A stretch of 64,000 bases of DNA from Halosimplex amylolyticum (GTDB lineage Archaea; Halobacteriota; Halobacteria; Halobacteriales; Haloarculaceae): assembly GCF_051414035.1 (NCBI RefSeq), contig NZ_JBLKNW010000001.1, positions 1,860,001 through 1,924,000 on the forward strand. The letters run 5' to 3'. Made by a program: the position numbers and the translations under genes. The notes under the pieces are model-generated. The model had not been told where the DNA came from. It made no database searches and saw only the letters and a program-made list of their open reading frames with translations. Below are positions 24,894 to 33,787 of this stretch, one piece after another (position 1 is the stretch's first letter; every line of letters begins with the position of its first letter).

Positions 24894-25515
24894 CCTCGTC
24901 CTCCGGGAGCAGGCGGGCCGCGAGCATCGCCTCGAACTCCTCGCGGACGCCCTCGAGCGGGCTGACCTCGTCGTCGGGGTCGGCGGTGACGCGCCGGGTC
25001 ATCGCCCCCGTGAACATCGTGTGGACCAGTCTGGCGACGCCGTCGGCGTCGACGTCCCGGAAGTCGCCCGACTCGACCCCCTCCCGGATGTCGCTCGCGA
25101 GGCGCTCCCGGAAGAAGCGGTCGTGGCGGGTGAACGCCTCGCGGTACGCCGGGTCGTGGGCCGCTTGCGCCCGGAGTTCGATCATCGCGCTGACGAACTC
25201 CCGGCGCTCCGCCTCGATACCCGGAGCCAGCCCGTGGTCGAGGAGGCCGAGCATGTCCGCCCACGGATCGCCCGTGCGCTCCGACGGCACGTCGGCCTCG
25301 AATCGCTCCAGGACGTATTCGAGGAATCCGACGAGGAGGTCGTCCTTCCCGTCGTAGTGGTGGTACAGCAGCGAGTTCGACTTCTCGAACTCCGCGCCGA
25401 TCCGCTCGATAGTGAGGTCGGTGTATCCGTGTTCGCAGAGAGCCCGATACGTCGCGGCCATCAGCAGGTCCTCCGTGTCGTCGGAGTCCGGATCGAAGAG
25501 GTCGCCCGGGGACAT
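24886..25515 (-). CDS. TetR/AcrR-family regulator of the MATE pump
   Basis: This 209-residue regulator has an N-terminal HTH domain (about residues 15-60): EDLLMAATYRALCEHGYTDLTIERIGAEFEKSNSLLYHHYDGKDDLL, the TetR signature. The C-terminal all-helical ligand domain shows RREFVSAMIELRAQAAHDPAYREAF. The gene is translated directly into the MATE gene. Two palindromes in the upstream region are probable operators, implying autorepression and induction by a pump substrate. Confidence 0.93.
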   Translation of the reverse strand: MSPGDLFDPDSDDTEDLLMAATYRALCEHGYTDLTIERIGAEFEKSNSLLYHHYDGKDDLLVGFLEYVLERFEADVPSERTGDPWADMLGLLDHGLAPGIEAERREFVSAMIELRAQAAHDPAYREAFTRHDRFFRERLASDIREGVESGDFRDVDADGVARLVHTMFTGAMTRRVTADPDDEVSPLEGVREEFEAMLAARLLPEDEDE

Positions 25516-25521
25516 AGTTGA

Positions 25522-25570
25522 TTGAACGTTTATTCAACGTCATAAGCGCTTTGATTGAACGTTCATTCAA
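25522..25570. promoter_or_regulatory. Double palindromic operator upstream of tetR
   Basis: TTGAACGTTTATTCAA at 25522-25537 and TTGAACGTTCATTCAA at 25555-25570 are near-identical and start 33 bases apart, about three helical turns. The second contains the perfect palindrome TGAACGTTCA. They lie immediately before the tetR start (25515) in an AT-rich gap, a position suited to block transcription. Confidence 0.8.
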
Positions 25571-25746
25571 TGAACGAGACCACCGACGGGAGGTGCTGGC
25601 GAGCGGCCGCTGTACGATGTCGAACGACGAAGCACGACCCCGGATGACGCCGCGAACGACACCCTCGGTGTCGGCGAAACCGGAGAGACGCCGTCACGGA
25701 TGCCGCGTCCGGTACTGACATACCTGACCGCCGCGTCGGGCCGCAC

Positions 25747-27045
25747 ATGGATGCGACCATCGAGCGGTCGACGCTACGGGGTCGGGCGCGCGCCCCGCCG
25801 TCGAAGAGTTACACGCATCGGGCGATACTCGCGGCCGGCTACGGGAGCGAGGCGACGGTCCGCGACCCGCTGATCAGCGCCGACACGCAGGCGACCCGGC
25901 GCGCCGTCGAGGCCTACGGCGGCGAGACCGACCTCTCCGACGACCGGAGCGCGCTCACCGTCGAGGGCTTCGACGGCCGCCCCGACGTGCCCGCGGACGT
26001 GATCGACTGCGCCAACAGCGGGACGACGATGCGGCTCACCACCGCGACCGCCGCCCTCGCGGACGGCCTGACGGTCCTGACCGGCGACGGATCGCTTCGA
26101 TCGCGCCCGCAGGGACCGCTTCTCGACGCCATCGAGCAGCTCGGCGGCCGCGCCGAGAGCACCCGTGCCAACGGCCAGGCGCCGCTGGTCGTCGGCGGCC
26201 CCGTCGACGGCGGCACGGCCTCGATCCCCGGCGACGTGTCCTCGCAGTTCGTCACCGCGCTCCTGATGGCCGGCGCCGTCTCCGACGACGGGATCACGGT
26301 CGACCTCGAAACGGAGCTCAAGTCCGCCCCGTACGTCGACATCACGATCGAGGTGCTGGAGGCGTTCGGCGTCGAGGCCGAAGAAATCGACGGGGGCTAC
26401 CGCGTCGACGGCGGGCAGTCCTACGCGCCCGAGGGCGGCGAGTACCACGTCCCTGGCGACTTCTCGTCGATGTCCTATCTCCTCGCCGCGGGCGCGCTCG
26501 CGGCCCCCGACGGCCTCGTCGTCGAGGGCGCCTACCCCAGCGCGCAGGGCGACTCGGCCATCGTCGACGTGCTGGAGCGGATGGGCGCCGACATCGAGTG
26601 GGACCGCGACGCCGGCGAGATAACCGTCAGCCAGTCAGACCTGACGGGCGTCGAGGTGAGCGTCGCTAACACGCCGGATCTGCTCCCCACTATCGCCGTC
26701 CTCGGCGCGGCCGCCGACGGCACCACCTCCATCGTCGACTGCGAGCACGTCCGCTACAAGGAGACCGACCGCGTGAGCGTGATGGCCGAGTCGCTCACGG
26801 AGATGGGCGCCGCCGTCGTCGAGGAACAGGACCGACTCTCCATCCGGGGCGGCGAGACGGGCCTGCGCGGCGCGACCCTCCCCGGCCGCGACGACCACCG
26901 CATCATCATGTCCCTGGCGGTCGCCGGCCTCGTCGCCGACGGCGAGACGACGATCACCGAGGCCGAGGACGTCGACGTGTCGTTCCCCGGCTTCTTCGAC
27001 ACGCTCGCGGACCTCGGTGCGAACGTCAGGAAAGACGGGGACTGA
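25747..27045 (+). CDS. aroA: 3-phosphoshikimate 1-carboxyvinyltransferase (EPSP synthase)
   Basis: This 432-residue enzyme transfers enolpyruvate from PEP to shikimate 3-phosphate. It shows the substrate motif PPSKSYTHRAILAAGYG near the N-terminus, CANSGTTMRLTTATAA near residue 90, PGDVSSQFVTALLMAG, and HVRYKETDRVSVMAESLTEMG towards the end, followed by DDHRIIMSLAVAGL. The length is standard. Its pathway successor aroC lies 8.6 kb downstream on the same strand, after a block of unrelated genes. Confidence 0.97.
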   Translation: MDATIERSTLRGRARAPPSKSYTHRAILAAGYGSEATVRDPLISADTQATRRAVEAYGGETDLSDDRSALTVEGFDGRPDVPADVIDCANSGTTMRLTTATAALADGLTVLTGDGSLRSRPQGPLLDAIEQLGGRAESTRANGQAPLVVGGPVDGGTASIPGDVSSQFVTALLMAGAVSDDGITVDLETELKSAPYVDITIEVLEAFGVEAEEIDGGYRVDGGQSYAPEGGEYHVPGDFSSMSYLLAAGALAAPDGLVVEGAYPSAQGDSAIVDVLERMGADIEWDRDAGEITVSQSDLTGVEVSVANTPDLLPTIAVLGAAADGTTSIVDCEHVRYKETDRVSVMAESLTEMGAAVVEEQDRLSIRGGETGLRGATLPGRDDHRIIMSLAVAGLVADGETTITEAEDVDVSFPGFFDTLADLGANVRKDGD

Positions 27046-27087
27046 GACCCCGTAGATGCGGTCGGTTCCGGACGACCCTGCAACCGC

Positions 27088-30000
27088 TCAGAGGCTATCG
27101 ATCAGCCCGAGCGCGTCGTCGACCGCACCGAGTAGGTCGTCCTTGGTCGGTTCGTCCGGCGTGTGTCGCGGGTAGTCGGCGTCGAGGTGTTTCGCGAGTT
27201 TCTTCCGAACCGACGAGAGGACGTTGTGTGCCGGTTCGTACCGGCCGCCGTCGAGATGTCGTTCGACGGTGTCTAGCTGGTTCCCGACGCTGTTGCGCAT
27301 CCCGCGCTCGTTCTTCCCGAACCCGGCCGACGGCACGTCCTCGAACAGCGTCCACACGTCGGCAATGCGCTGGGCGGCCGTCGCGCGAGTGAGGCTGGCG
27401 AACGGGATCTCGGCCTGTCGGTCGGCCGAGTAGTCGAGCGCGTCGGACTGGGTCACGTCCACCGGCGTCACCATGTCGACGACGTTCGGGTTCTGGTCGT
27501 CGTCGCGGCCGCCGCCGAACTGCCACTTTCCGCCCTCGTCGGTGACCGGGCGGATCCGACCCGGGCCGTAGCCGTCGAAGCCGAACAGCAGCGGTGCTGC
27601 CTCGAGGGTCGACACGTCGCCGACGGCGTCTTTCGGCACTTCGACGGCGATCGTCCGCGACGGCGAGTGGACGCTGATGCCCACGTCGTCGGACACCGTC
27701 CCGCCCGTCGCGTCTTCGATTCGCGGCGACTGGAACGGTTCCGCGACCACGCGGTACTGGTACGGCGCCTCGAAGGTCGCGTTGACGCCCTCGCGGGCAG
27801 CACTCGTCCCGTCCGACGCCGTCGGGTCGCGGAGATAGACCTGCAGCGTCTGGAACGTGAAGTCGTAGGTCGGTCCCCAGTCGTCCAGGACTCTCAGATC
27901 GCCCGCGATCTGATAGGCGAACTGGTAGCTATCGTCCGTCTCGTGGACGGCGAACGTGTCGATGTCGAACGCGCCGTCGTTGAAGCTCTCGTTCGTCGGG
28001 TACGTGTACGAGCCCGGTCCGTCGTCGTCGCCGACCTCGTCGTCGCGGGAGAGGAGCCGGTCACCGAGCACGCCCGAACGGAAGGCGAGATACGGGACGT
28101 TCGCGCCGTCCTCGCCCGCGAGCGCTTCGTGCTGGGTGACGCCGTCGGGCGTGATCAGATCCATGACCGCAGGGTCGTCGCCATCGGTTCCACCGCCGAC
28201 GGCGTACTCGCCCGCCTCCGGTTGGACCGCACGGACGTTGCCCTCACCGTAGCCGTCGAACGGGACGATGAGCGGGGCGAGGTCCATCCGCTCAATAGTT
28301 CCGTCGAAGGCATCTTTAGGTGCAGCGAAGGTAACGGCGTTTAGCGACGGGACGACGGAGACGGTCACGTCCTCGGTGACAGGCTCGTCAGCGTCCGGAG
28401 TCTCGACGCGCTTGTCGTGCTGACCGTTGACGACGACGCGATAGTGATACGGTTCGGCGAACTCGACGTTGACGCCGGCCCGGGCCGTCGTCGACCCGCC
28501 GGAAGCTTCGGGATCACGCAGGTACACCTGGAAGAACTGGTGAGAGAAGCCGTCCGGGAGGTTCCAGGGGTTCTCGACCGGTGTCGAAAGTTGCGCGAGG
28601 AAGCGGTAGCGGTCCCCGTCGTCGTAGACGGCGAACTCGTCGAGGTCGAACGCGCCGTCGTAGAACGCGTCGGCGGTCGGGTAGGTGTACGAGCCGGGAC
28701 CCACGTCGTCACCGATCTCGTCGGACCAGCGGGCGATCTCCTCTCCACTCACGAGGCCGGACCCGATACTCGTGTACGGGACGGTCGCCCCACCGTCGCC
28801 CGCGGCCAGCGCGTCGGACTGGCTCGCGTTCTCCGGCAGGATGGCGTCGATGACGTTCGTCCCCGTTCCGTCACCGGGTGCGCCGCCGAACTGGTACTCG
28901 CCGGCCTCGCTGCCGACCGTTCGGACGCCGCCGGGCCCGTAGCCGTCGTACCCGAGCAGGAGCGGTGCGACGAGCATCGACGAGAGGTCGCCGTCGAGCG
29001 CGGTCTTCGGGAACTCGGCGACGACGGCGTCGTCGGCTTCGTTGGTGGTCAGCGTGCCGCTCACGAGTCGACTGCCGTCGGCTGCCTCGACGCGGACGCC
29101 GTTCTCGCCGTCCGCGACGACGCGGTACTGGTAGGGGAGTTCGAGGTCCGCACCGACGCCCTCGCGCGCAGTCGTCGTGCCACCGGACGCCTCCGGGTCG
29201 CGCAGGTAATACTGGAAGTGCTGGACGGAGAACCCGCCGGGCAGGTCCCACGGGTTCGTGAGCGGCCCGTCGACAGTCGCGCGGAACTGGTAGGTCGAGG
29301 CCGTCTCGCGGACCTCCACCCCAGTGAAGTCGAACGCGCCGTCGAGGAACGCGTCGGCGGTCGGGTACGTGTACGACCCGGGGCCGTCGTCGTCGCCGGC
29401 CGGGTCGTCGAAACTGGCGATCCGCTCGCCGACCGAGAAGAGCCTCGGCGTCTCCAGGACCGCCAGTTCGTCGACCTCGACCGTCATGACCTCGCCGGTA
29501 GAGGTGGCGACGTCCGCGCCCGTGAACAGATCCGTCGAGCTCACGGCGGGTCGGAGGTCGACCGTCGCCGGGCCGTCCTGGAAGTTGACGATCACGACGG
29601 CTTTCTCGGGCCCGCTGACGGAATCGCGGTCCGTCTCGCTGGCGTCGCGGCCGAACACGAGCACGTCGTCGTCCGAGCGGAACCACGCCGTCGTGAGGTC
29701 GGCGTCGGGTTTCAGGACGTCGTTCTGGTGGTACAGCGCCAGGGCGTCCCGGTAGAACTGGAGGTGGTCGGCCGGATAATCGTCCCAGTTCATGAACGCC
29801 CGCTTGTATCCGTCGGCCGAGATGTCGCCGTCGCGTGGGTCAGACGCGCCCCGATGTCGGTTCTCGCCGTAGTTGGTGATCTGTCGCTCCTGGCCGTAGT
29901 AGACGAAGGGGACGCCCGGGAGCGTGACGCCGGCCGCCCACGCGGCCCGCTGGGCCTTCTCCGGGTTCGACCGGCTCCCTTGCTTGGCGAGTTTCAGACA

Positions 30001-31821
30001 GCGCTGCTCGTCGTGGTTCTCGGTCGAGTTGACCAGCAGCGAGTAGTCCGGCCACCCCTCTTTCTTCCGTTTGGCGACGGCGTCGTACAGCGCCTGCCCG
30101 TTCACGTCGCCCTTCGCGGCGGCGTGGGCGGTGTTCATGAAGTCCGCCGTGTCGAAGTGCATGTCGAACTCGTTCTCGGCGAACGACGGGTCGTTCGGGA
30201 TCGCCTCGTCGAGCAGCATGAACTCCGAGTCGTAGGACCTGACGACCTCGCGGACCTCCTTCCAGAGGCTGTGAGGCACGCCCCACGCGATGTCACACCG
30301 GAACGCGTCGACGCCGACCTCGGCCCAGAACGCCGCCGCAGCGAGCACGTGCTCGCGCCAGGCGAGGTTGCCGAAGTCCCACTGCGGCATCACGCGCAGG
30401 CCCCAGAAGCCGGTCGCGGCCGGCGCGGCGTCGACCACGTTCCCGTCGGAGTCCGTGATCGGCCCGGCGCGCCGGTCGAACCAGTCGAAGTACTTCGAAT
30501 CCGTGTTCCACTCGTCCACCGCGTCGTAGGTCCACCCGCTCGGTTCGGTGTCGGACGTCGTCTCGATGGTGTCCTGGAACAGCGGGTGGTGGCGGCCGCC
30601 GTGGTTGATGACGAAGTCGAAACAGACCTTGATGCCCTGGTCGTGGCACTCGTCGACGAACGCCTCGTACTCCTGCATCGCGGCCTCGCGGGTCCCCTCC
30701 GTGCTGAGGTCGGGCGCGACGTGGAAGTACGAGAGCGCGTCGTACCCGTGCGGGCCGCCGCCCACGTACTCGTAGCCGTTGTTCGGCTTCCAGTTGGAAC
30801 TCTCGGCCGGGACGACCGGCGTCAGCCAGACGACGTCGACCCCCAGTTCGGAGAGGTACGAGACCTTGTCCCGCACGAACTGGAATGTCGTCCCGCCCCT
30901 GGATCCCTCGAACGAGCGCGTGAATATCTCGTACATCACGCCGTCTTCGATCCAGGCCGGCGGCCGGTTGGGGTAGTCGACGGCCCCGTTCGCGCCGTCG
31001 AGCGTGATTGTGTCCGTGACGCTGTGGACCTCGCCGTCGAATGCCGCCGCGTGGAGGCGAGCCGTCTCGTCGCCGACCGCACTGCCCGGGATCCGCGCGG
31101 TCGTCCCCTCGACGGAGATGTCGCCCGTCGACAGCGCGTCCCTGTCGTCCGCCAGGAACTCGACGATGAGGTCATCGCTCGACGCGTTGCTGTTCGGGGC
31201 GAGCGCCGGGTTCGATTCGACGACGAACTCGTCGGCCGCGCCGTCGTACGAGGCGTCGAGTTCGATCCGCGGGGGGCCCCCGGCGTCGCTCGGCGGTTCC
31301 GGGAACGCCCGGATGGTCTGTTCGTGGGTCCCGTCGGGCGCGTCGAGCGCCAGCACGTACGTCCCGGGGACGTCGGGGACGAACTCCGCGACGTTGTGAG
31401 AGCCCGGGTCGTAGCGCTGGATCCCGTCCTCGCCGGGTTCGACCTCGTAGGGGTCGTCGCCGCCGCTGTTCTCCCACGGTTCGGCGGCGTAGCGGATCTC
31501 GGCCGAACTCTCGGCCGGTTTCGACGCCACCGACCACGAGAAGTCGGTCCCGCTGTAGTTGGCGGGGTCCCGTTCGAGCGTCCCCCGGATCCGTGGAGCG
31601 AGGTTGTCCCGGTCCATCCCGTGGGAGGCGTCGACGAAGATCGGATCGACGAACTTCGTCCCGACGGCGCAGATCCGCGGCGGACCCGGATGGTGACTGT
31701 CCGCCCCAGCCGGCGCCGAGAACGCCATCGGTTCGACGTCGGTCTCGTACCCATCGACACCCGATACACCTGCCACCGCACCGATTCCCGCCAGTCCGGC
31801 GAGATACTGCCGCCGCTTCAT
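27088..31821 (-). CDS. Secreted multidomain alpha-amylase (GH13) with three glucodextranase-C-like modules
   Basis: This is a 1577-residue protein. A Tat signal (MKRRQYLAGLAGIGAVAG) begins it. An N-terminal beta-sandwich region follows to about 285. The GH13 barrel spans about 290-740 with region I FDFVINH (401-407), nucleophile Asp510 in GVDAFRCDIAW, acid/base Glu539 in FMLLDEAI and Asp604 in TENHDEQ. An all-beta C domain extends to about 795. Three homologous modules follow at about 805-1010, 1035-1235 and 1262-1462, each starting with GDDxGPGSYTYPT and containing a LRDPxAS element; they resemble the SLH-like C-terminal module of glucodextranase. A helical tail (1475-1577) ends the protein. 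It is probably extracellular, degrading starch or related alpha-glucans. A TATA-like box is at 31851-31857. Confidence 0.92.
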   Translation of the reverse strand: MKRRQYLAGLAGIGAVAGVSGVDGYETDVEPMAFSAPAGADSHHPGPPRICAVGTKFVDPIFVDASHGMDRDNLAPRIRGTLERDPANYSGTDFSWSVASKPAESSAEIRYAAEPWENSGGDDPYEVEPGEDGIQRYDPGSHNVAEFVPDVPGTYVLALDAPDGTHEQTIRAFPEPPSDAGGPPRIELDASYDGAADEFVVESNPALAPNSNASSDDLIVEFLADDRDALSTGDISVEGTTARIPGSAVGDETARLHAAAFDGEVHSVTDTITLDGANGAVDYPNRPPAWIEDGVMYEIFTRSFEGSRGGTTFQFVRDKVSYLSELGVDVVWLTPVVPAESSNWKPNNGYEYVGGGPHGYDALSYFHVAPDLSTEGTREAAMQEYEAFVDECHDQGIKVCFDFVINHGGRHHPLFQDTIETTSDTEPSGWTYDAVDEWNTDSKYFDWFDRRAGPITDSDGNVVDAAPAATGFWGLRVMPQWDFGNLAWREHVLAAAAFWAEVGVDAFRCDIAWGVPHSLWKEVREVVRSYDSEFMLLDEAIPNDPSFAENEFDMHFDTADFMNTAHAAAKGDVNGQALYDAVAKRKKEGWPDYSLLVNSTENHDEQRCLKLAKQGSRSNPEKAQRAAWAAGVTLPGVPFVYYGQERQITNYGENRHRGASDPRDGDISADGYKRAFMNWDDYPADHLQFYRDALALYHQNDVLKPDADLTTAWFRSDDDVLVFGRDASETDRDSVSGPEKAVVIVNFQDGPATVDLRPAVSSTDLFTGADVATSTGEVMTVEVDELAVLETPRLFSVGERIASFDDPAGDDDGPGSYTYPTADAFLDGAFDFTGVEVRETASTYQFRATVDGPLTNPWDLPGGFSVQHFQYYLRDPEASGGTTTAREGVGADLELPYQYRVVADGENGVRVEAADGSRLVSGTLTTNEADDAVVAEFPKTALDGDLSSMLVAPLLLGYDGYGPGGVRTVGSEAGEYQFGGAPGDGTGTNVIDAILPENASQSDALAAGDGGATVPYTSIGSGLVSGEEIARWSDEIGDDVGPGSYTYPTADAFYDGAFDLDEFAVYDDGDRYRFLAQLSTPVENPWNLPDGFSHQFFQVYLRDPEASGGSTTARAGVNVEFAEPYHYRVVVNGQHDKRVETPDADEPVTEDVTVSVVPSLNAVTFAAPKDAFDGTIERMDLAPLIVPFDGYGEGNVRAVQPEAGEYAVGGGTDGDDPAVMDLITPDGVTQHEALAGEDGANVPYLAFRSGVLGDRLLSRDDEVGDDDGPGSYTYPTNESFNDGAFDIDTFAVHETDDSYQFAYQIAGDLRVLDDWGPTYDFTFQTLQVYLRDPTASDGTSAAREGVNATFEAPYQYRVVAEPFQSPRIEDATGGTVSDDVGISVHSPSRTIAVEVPKDAVGDVSTLEAAPLLFGFDGYGPGRIRPVTDEGGKWQFGGGRDDDQNPNVVDMVTPVDVTQSDALDYSADRQAEIPFASLTRATAAQRIADVWTLFEDVPSAGFGKNERGMRNSVGNQLDTVERHLDGGRYEPAHNVLSSVRKKLAKHLDADYPRHTPDEPTKDDLLGAVDDALGLIDSL

Positions 31822-32238
31822 GGCTGATCAATCGTGATAGGTCCTTGTCTAATAAAGATGTGGAAAATTTTCATCAAGAGATCCTCGGCCGAGAACAGAC
31901 TGGCGTCTCGACGAGGGAGCGTCGGACAGATCGCGGGCTAAACGGCCTGCTAGGGGCCGGAACCCACCACCCTGGCACCTGGGCGCACGGTGCCACGCTC
32001 TCTCGTGTGGCTTCGTCCCTATGTCAGATGGACTCATGAAATAAGTTACGAATGAGTTCAACAAGATTCTAGAAGTGGTGTGGGCGCGCGGCGGTAGCGG
32101 TGACTTCGTGCGACGGTAGCGGTGACCCACAGCCCGGTCGCGAGCGCACTGTCCCGGTCCGTGAACTGTCGCGACTCCGGGGCCGGAGACCGATACGGAA
32201 GTCGAACGGTCAGAGAACGGTGGACCTCACTGGGCCGC
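31822..32238. other. Intergenic region with amylase promoter and a 13-base direct repeat
   Basis: The minus-strand TATA-like CATCTTTATT (31851-31860) lies about 30 bases before the amylase ATG. The region from about 32030 to 32085 is AT-richer. CGGTAGCGGTGAC occurs twice, at 32092-32104 and 32114-32126. I see no convincing coding frame; the 93-codon minus-strand frame here lacks an acidic composition. Confidence 0.5.
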
Positions 32239-33033
32239 TCAGGGCGAGACCGGGACCTCGTCCGTCGACGAGTTCGCCGCCCCGCCGGATCCGTCGGTCG
32301 GCGACTCCGTCGCGGGACAGAGCCGTCCGACGTCGCGCGTCTCGTGGCCGACGTTCCGCATCAACAGCGCGCTGTCGAACGCGACGGAACCGGTCGGGAA
32401 TCGCATCTCGTGGTCGAAGTAGCTCGCCGACACCTCCTCGACCGACAGCGGCGTGACCGACCAGCTGTCGGTCGTCAGTTTCACGCCGTCGAACCCGTCG
32501 CCGTCCGCGGCCGGCGAGTAGCCGACTGCGCCGCGCCGGTGGTACGCCGACGCGTCGGCGAGCGAGTCGAAGACGCTCGAGTCGGGGACCCCGTCGGCTT
32601 CCCGGGCGCTCACCGCCATGCGCGTCTCGCCGTCGCGGCTCGCCATCGCGACGGCGTAGTGGCCCTCCCCCTCGTCGACGTCGAAGTCGGCGCGGTGGTA
32701 GCGGCCCATCGTTCGGTTCCCGACGGCCGCGGTGAGCCGCGAGGACGTGTCGCGACGCGGGACGAACACGCCGACCTGCCGCTCGCCGTCCTCGTCCCAC
32801 TCGACGCCCATGCGATGTGCCGCGTTCTCCGAGCGATGCCCGACGAGCGCGGGGAAGCCACGCGGTCGGACGTCGGTCAGCCTGAGCAGACAGATCCCGC
32901 CGATGGCGTACCCGTCGACCGTTCGCGGCTCGAACGGATCCGGGAGGGCGGCGTCCAGCGCGTCCGCTTCTATCCGGAAGTTGACGAGGATGCGCCGGTC
33001 GATGACGCCGCGCAGCGACGGGAGCCGTACCAT
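32239..33033 (-). CDS. DUF2071 / acetoacetate decarboxylase-like protein
   Basis: This 264-residue protein fits the acetoacetate-decarboxylase-like superfamily (DUF2071 type): LVNFRIEADALDAALPDPFEPRTVDGYAIGGICLLRLTDVRPRGFP, EWDEDGERQVGVFVPRRDT, TMGRYHRADFDV, and DHEMRFPTGSVAFDSALLMRNV. I do not see a clear Schiff-base Lys equivalent, so enzymatic activity is uncertain. The C-terminal 25 residues are low complexity. A TATA-like GATATATC at 33058-33065 lies 25 bases before the ATG, supporting this start and a leaderless mRNA. Confidence 0.75.
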   Translation of the reverse strand: MVRLPSLRGVIDRRILVNFRIEADALDAALPDPFEPRTVDGYAIGGICLLRLTDVRPRGFPALVGHRSENAAHRMGVEWDEDGERQVGVFVPRRDTSSRLTAAVGNRTMGRYHRADFDVDEGEGHYAVAMASRDGETRMAVSAREADGVPDSSVFDSLADASAYHRRGAVGYSPAADGDGFDGVKLTTDSWSVTPLSVEEVSASYFDHEMRFPTGSVAFDSALLMRNVGHETRDVGRLCPATESPTDGSGGAANSSTDEVPVSP

Positions 33034-33094
33034 ATCCGGCGGTTCGCTCGGTCCACTGATATATCTTCGCGAGCGATCGGCGAGCGCGTCGGGC

Positions 33095-33649
33095 TTACTG
33101 CGACGCCGCGCGATCGGCGAACTGCTCGCGCACCTTCTTCACCTTGGGCTCGGCGTGGAACTGGCAGTAGCGGTCGTTCGGGTTCTTGTCGTAGTAGTTC
33201 TGATGTTTCTCTTCGGCTCGCCAGAAGGTGTCGAGCGGCGCGATTTCGGTGACGATCTCGTCGTTCTCGTAGCTGTCGAAGTCGCCGCCCTGCTGGAGGT
33301 TGTGGACGAACCGCTCGACGGTCTCTTTCTGCTCGTCGTCGTGGTAGTAGACCGCCGACCGGTACTGCGACCCGACGTCGGGGCCCTGCTTGTCCTTCGT
33401 CGTCGGGTCGTGGATCCGGAAGAACACTTCCAGCAGGTCCTCGTAGGCGATGACGTCGGGGTCGTACTCGACCTGGACGACCTCGGCGTGGCCCGTGGAC
33501 CCGGAGCAAACCTGCCGATAGGTCGGGTTCTCCTTGTGTCCGCCGGCGTAGCCCGATGTTACGTCCTCGACGCCGTCGAGTTCCTCGAACGCCGCTTCGA
33601 TACACCAGAAGCACCCGCCCGCGAGCGTCGCGTTCGCTGTCTCTGTCAT
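33095..33649 (-). CDS. msrA: Peptide-methionine (S)-S-oxide reductase
   Basis: This 184-residue MsrA repairs oxidised methionine. The catalytic motif GCFWC has the nucleophile at Cys13. SGYAGGHKENPTYRQVCSGSTGHAEVVQVEYDP and GPDVGSQYRSAVYYHD are the other family blocks. A possible resolving Cys sits in DRYCQFHAEPK near the C-terminus. It has no export signal. It stands between a DUF2071 gene and the pectinesterase gene; no msrB is adjacent. Confidence 0.96.
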   Translation of the reverse strand: MTETANATLAGGCFWCIEAAFEELDGVEDVTSGYAGGHKENPTYRQVCSGSTGHAEVVQVEYDPDVIAYEDLLEVFFRIHDPTTKDKQGPDVGSQYRSAVYYHDDEQKETVERFVHNLQQGGDFDSYENDEIVTEIAPLDTFWRAEEKHQNYYDKNPNDRYCQFHAEPKVKKVREQFADRAASQ

Positions 33650-33787
33650 TGCTCTGAGTTAGGGACCGAGCCGTTTGAACCCAGCGACGGACGGAAGGCG
33701 CTCCCCATTCAGGTCGCGTCGTTCCTCTTGCCCGAGAACGCGGAGCCGAAGAGTATACAAGAAGATGGAGAGCGAAGTAGGGTATCG

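Noticed and set aside
28417..31827. Plus-strand 1136-codon open frame opposite the amylase.
   Set aside because: It is the antisense of a strongly supported GH13 gene; composition is Arg/Val-rich and it has no domain.
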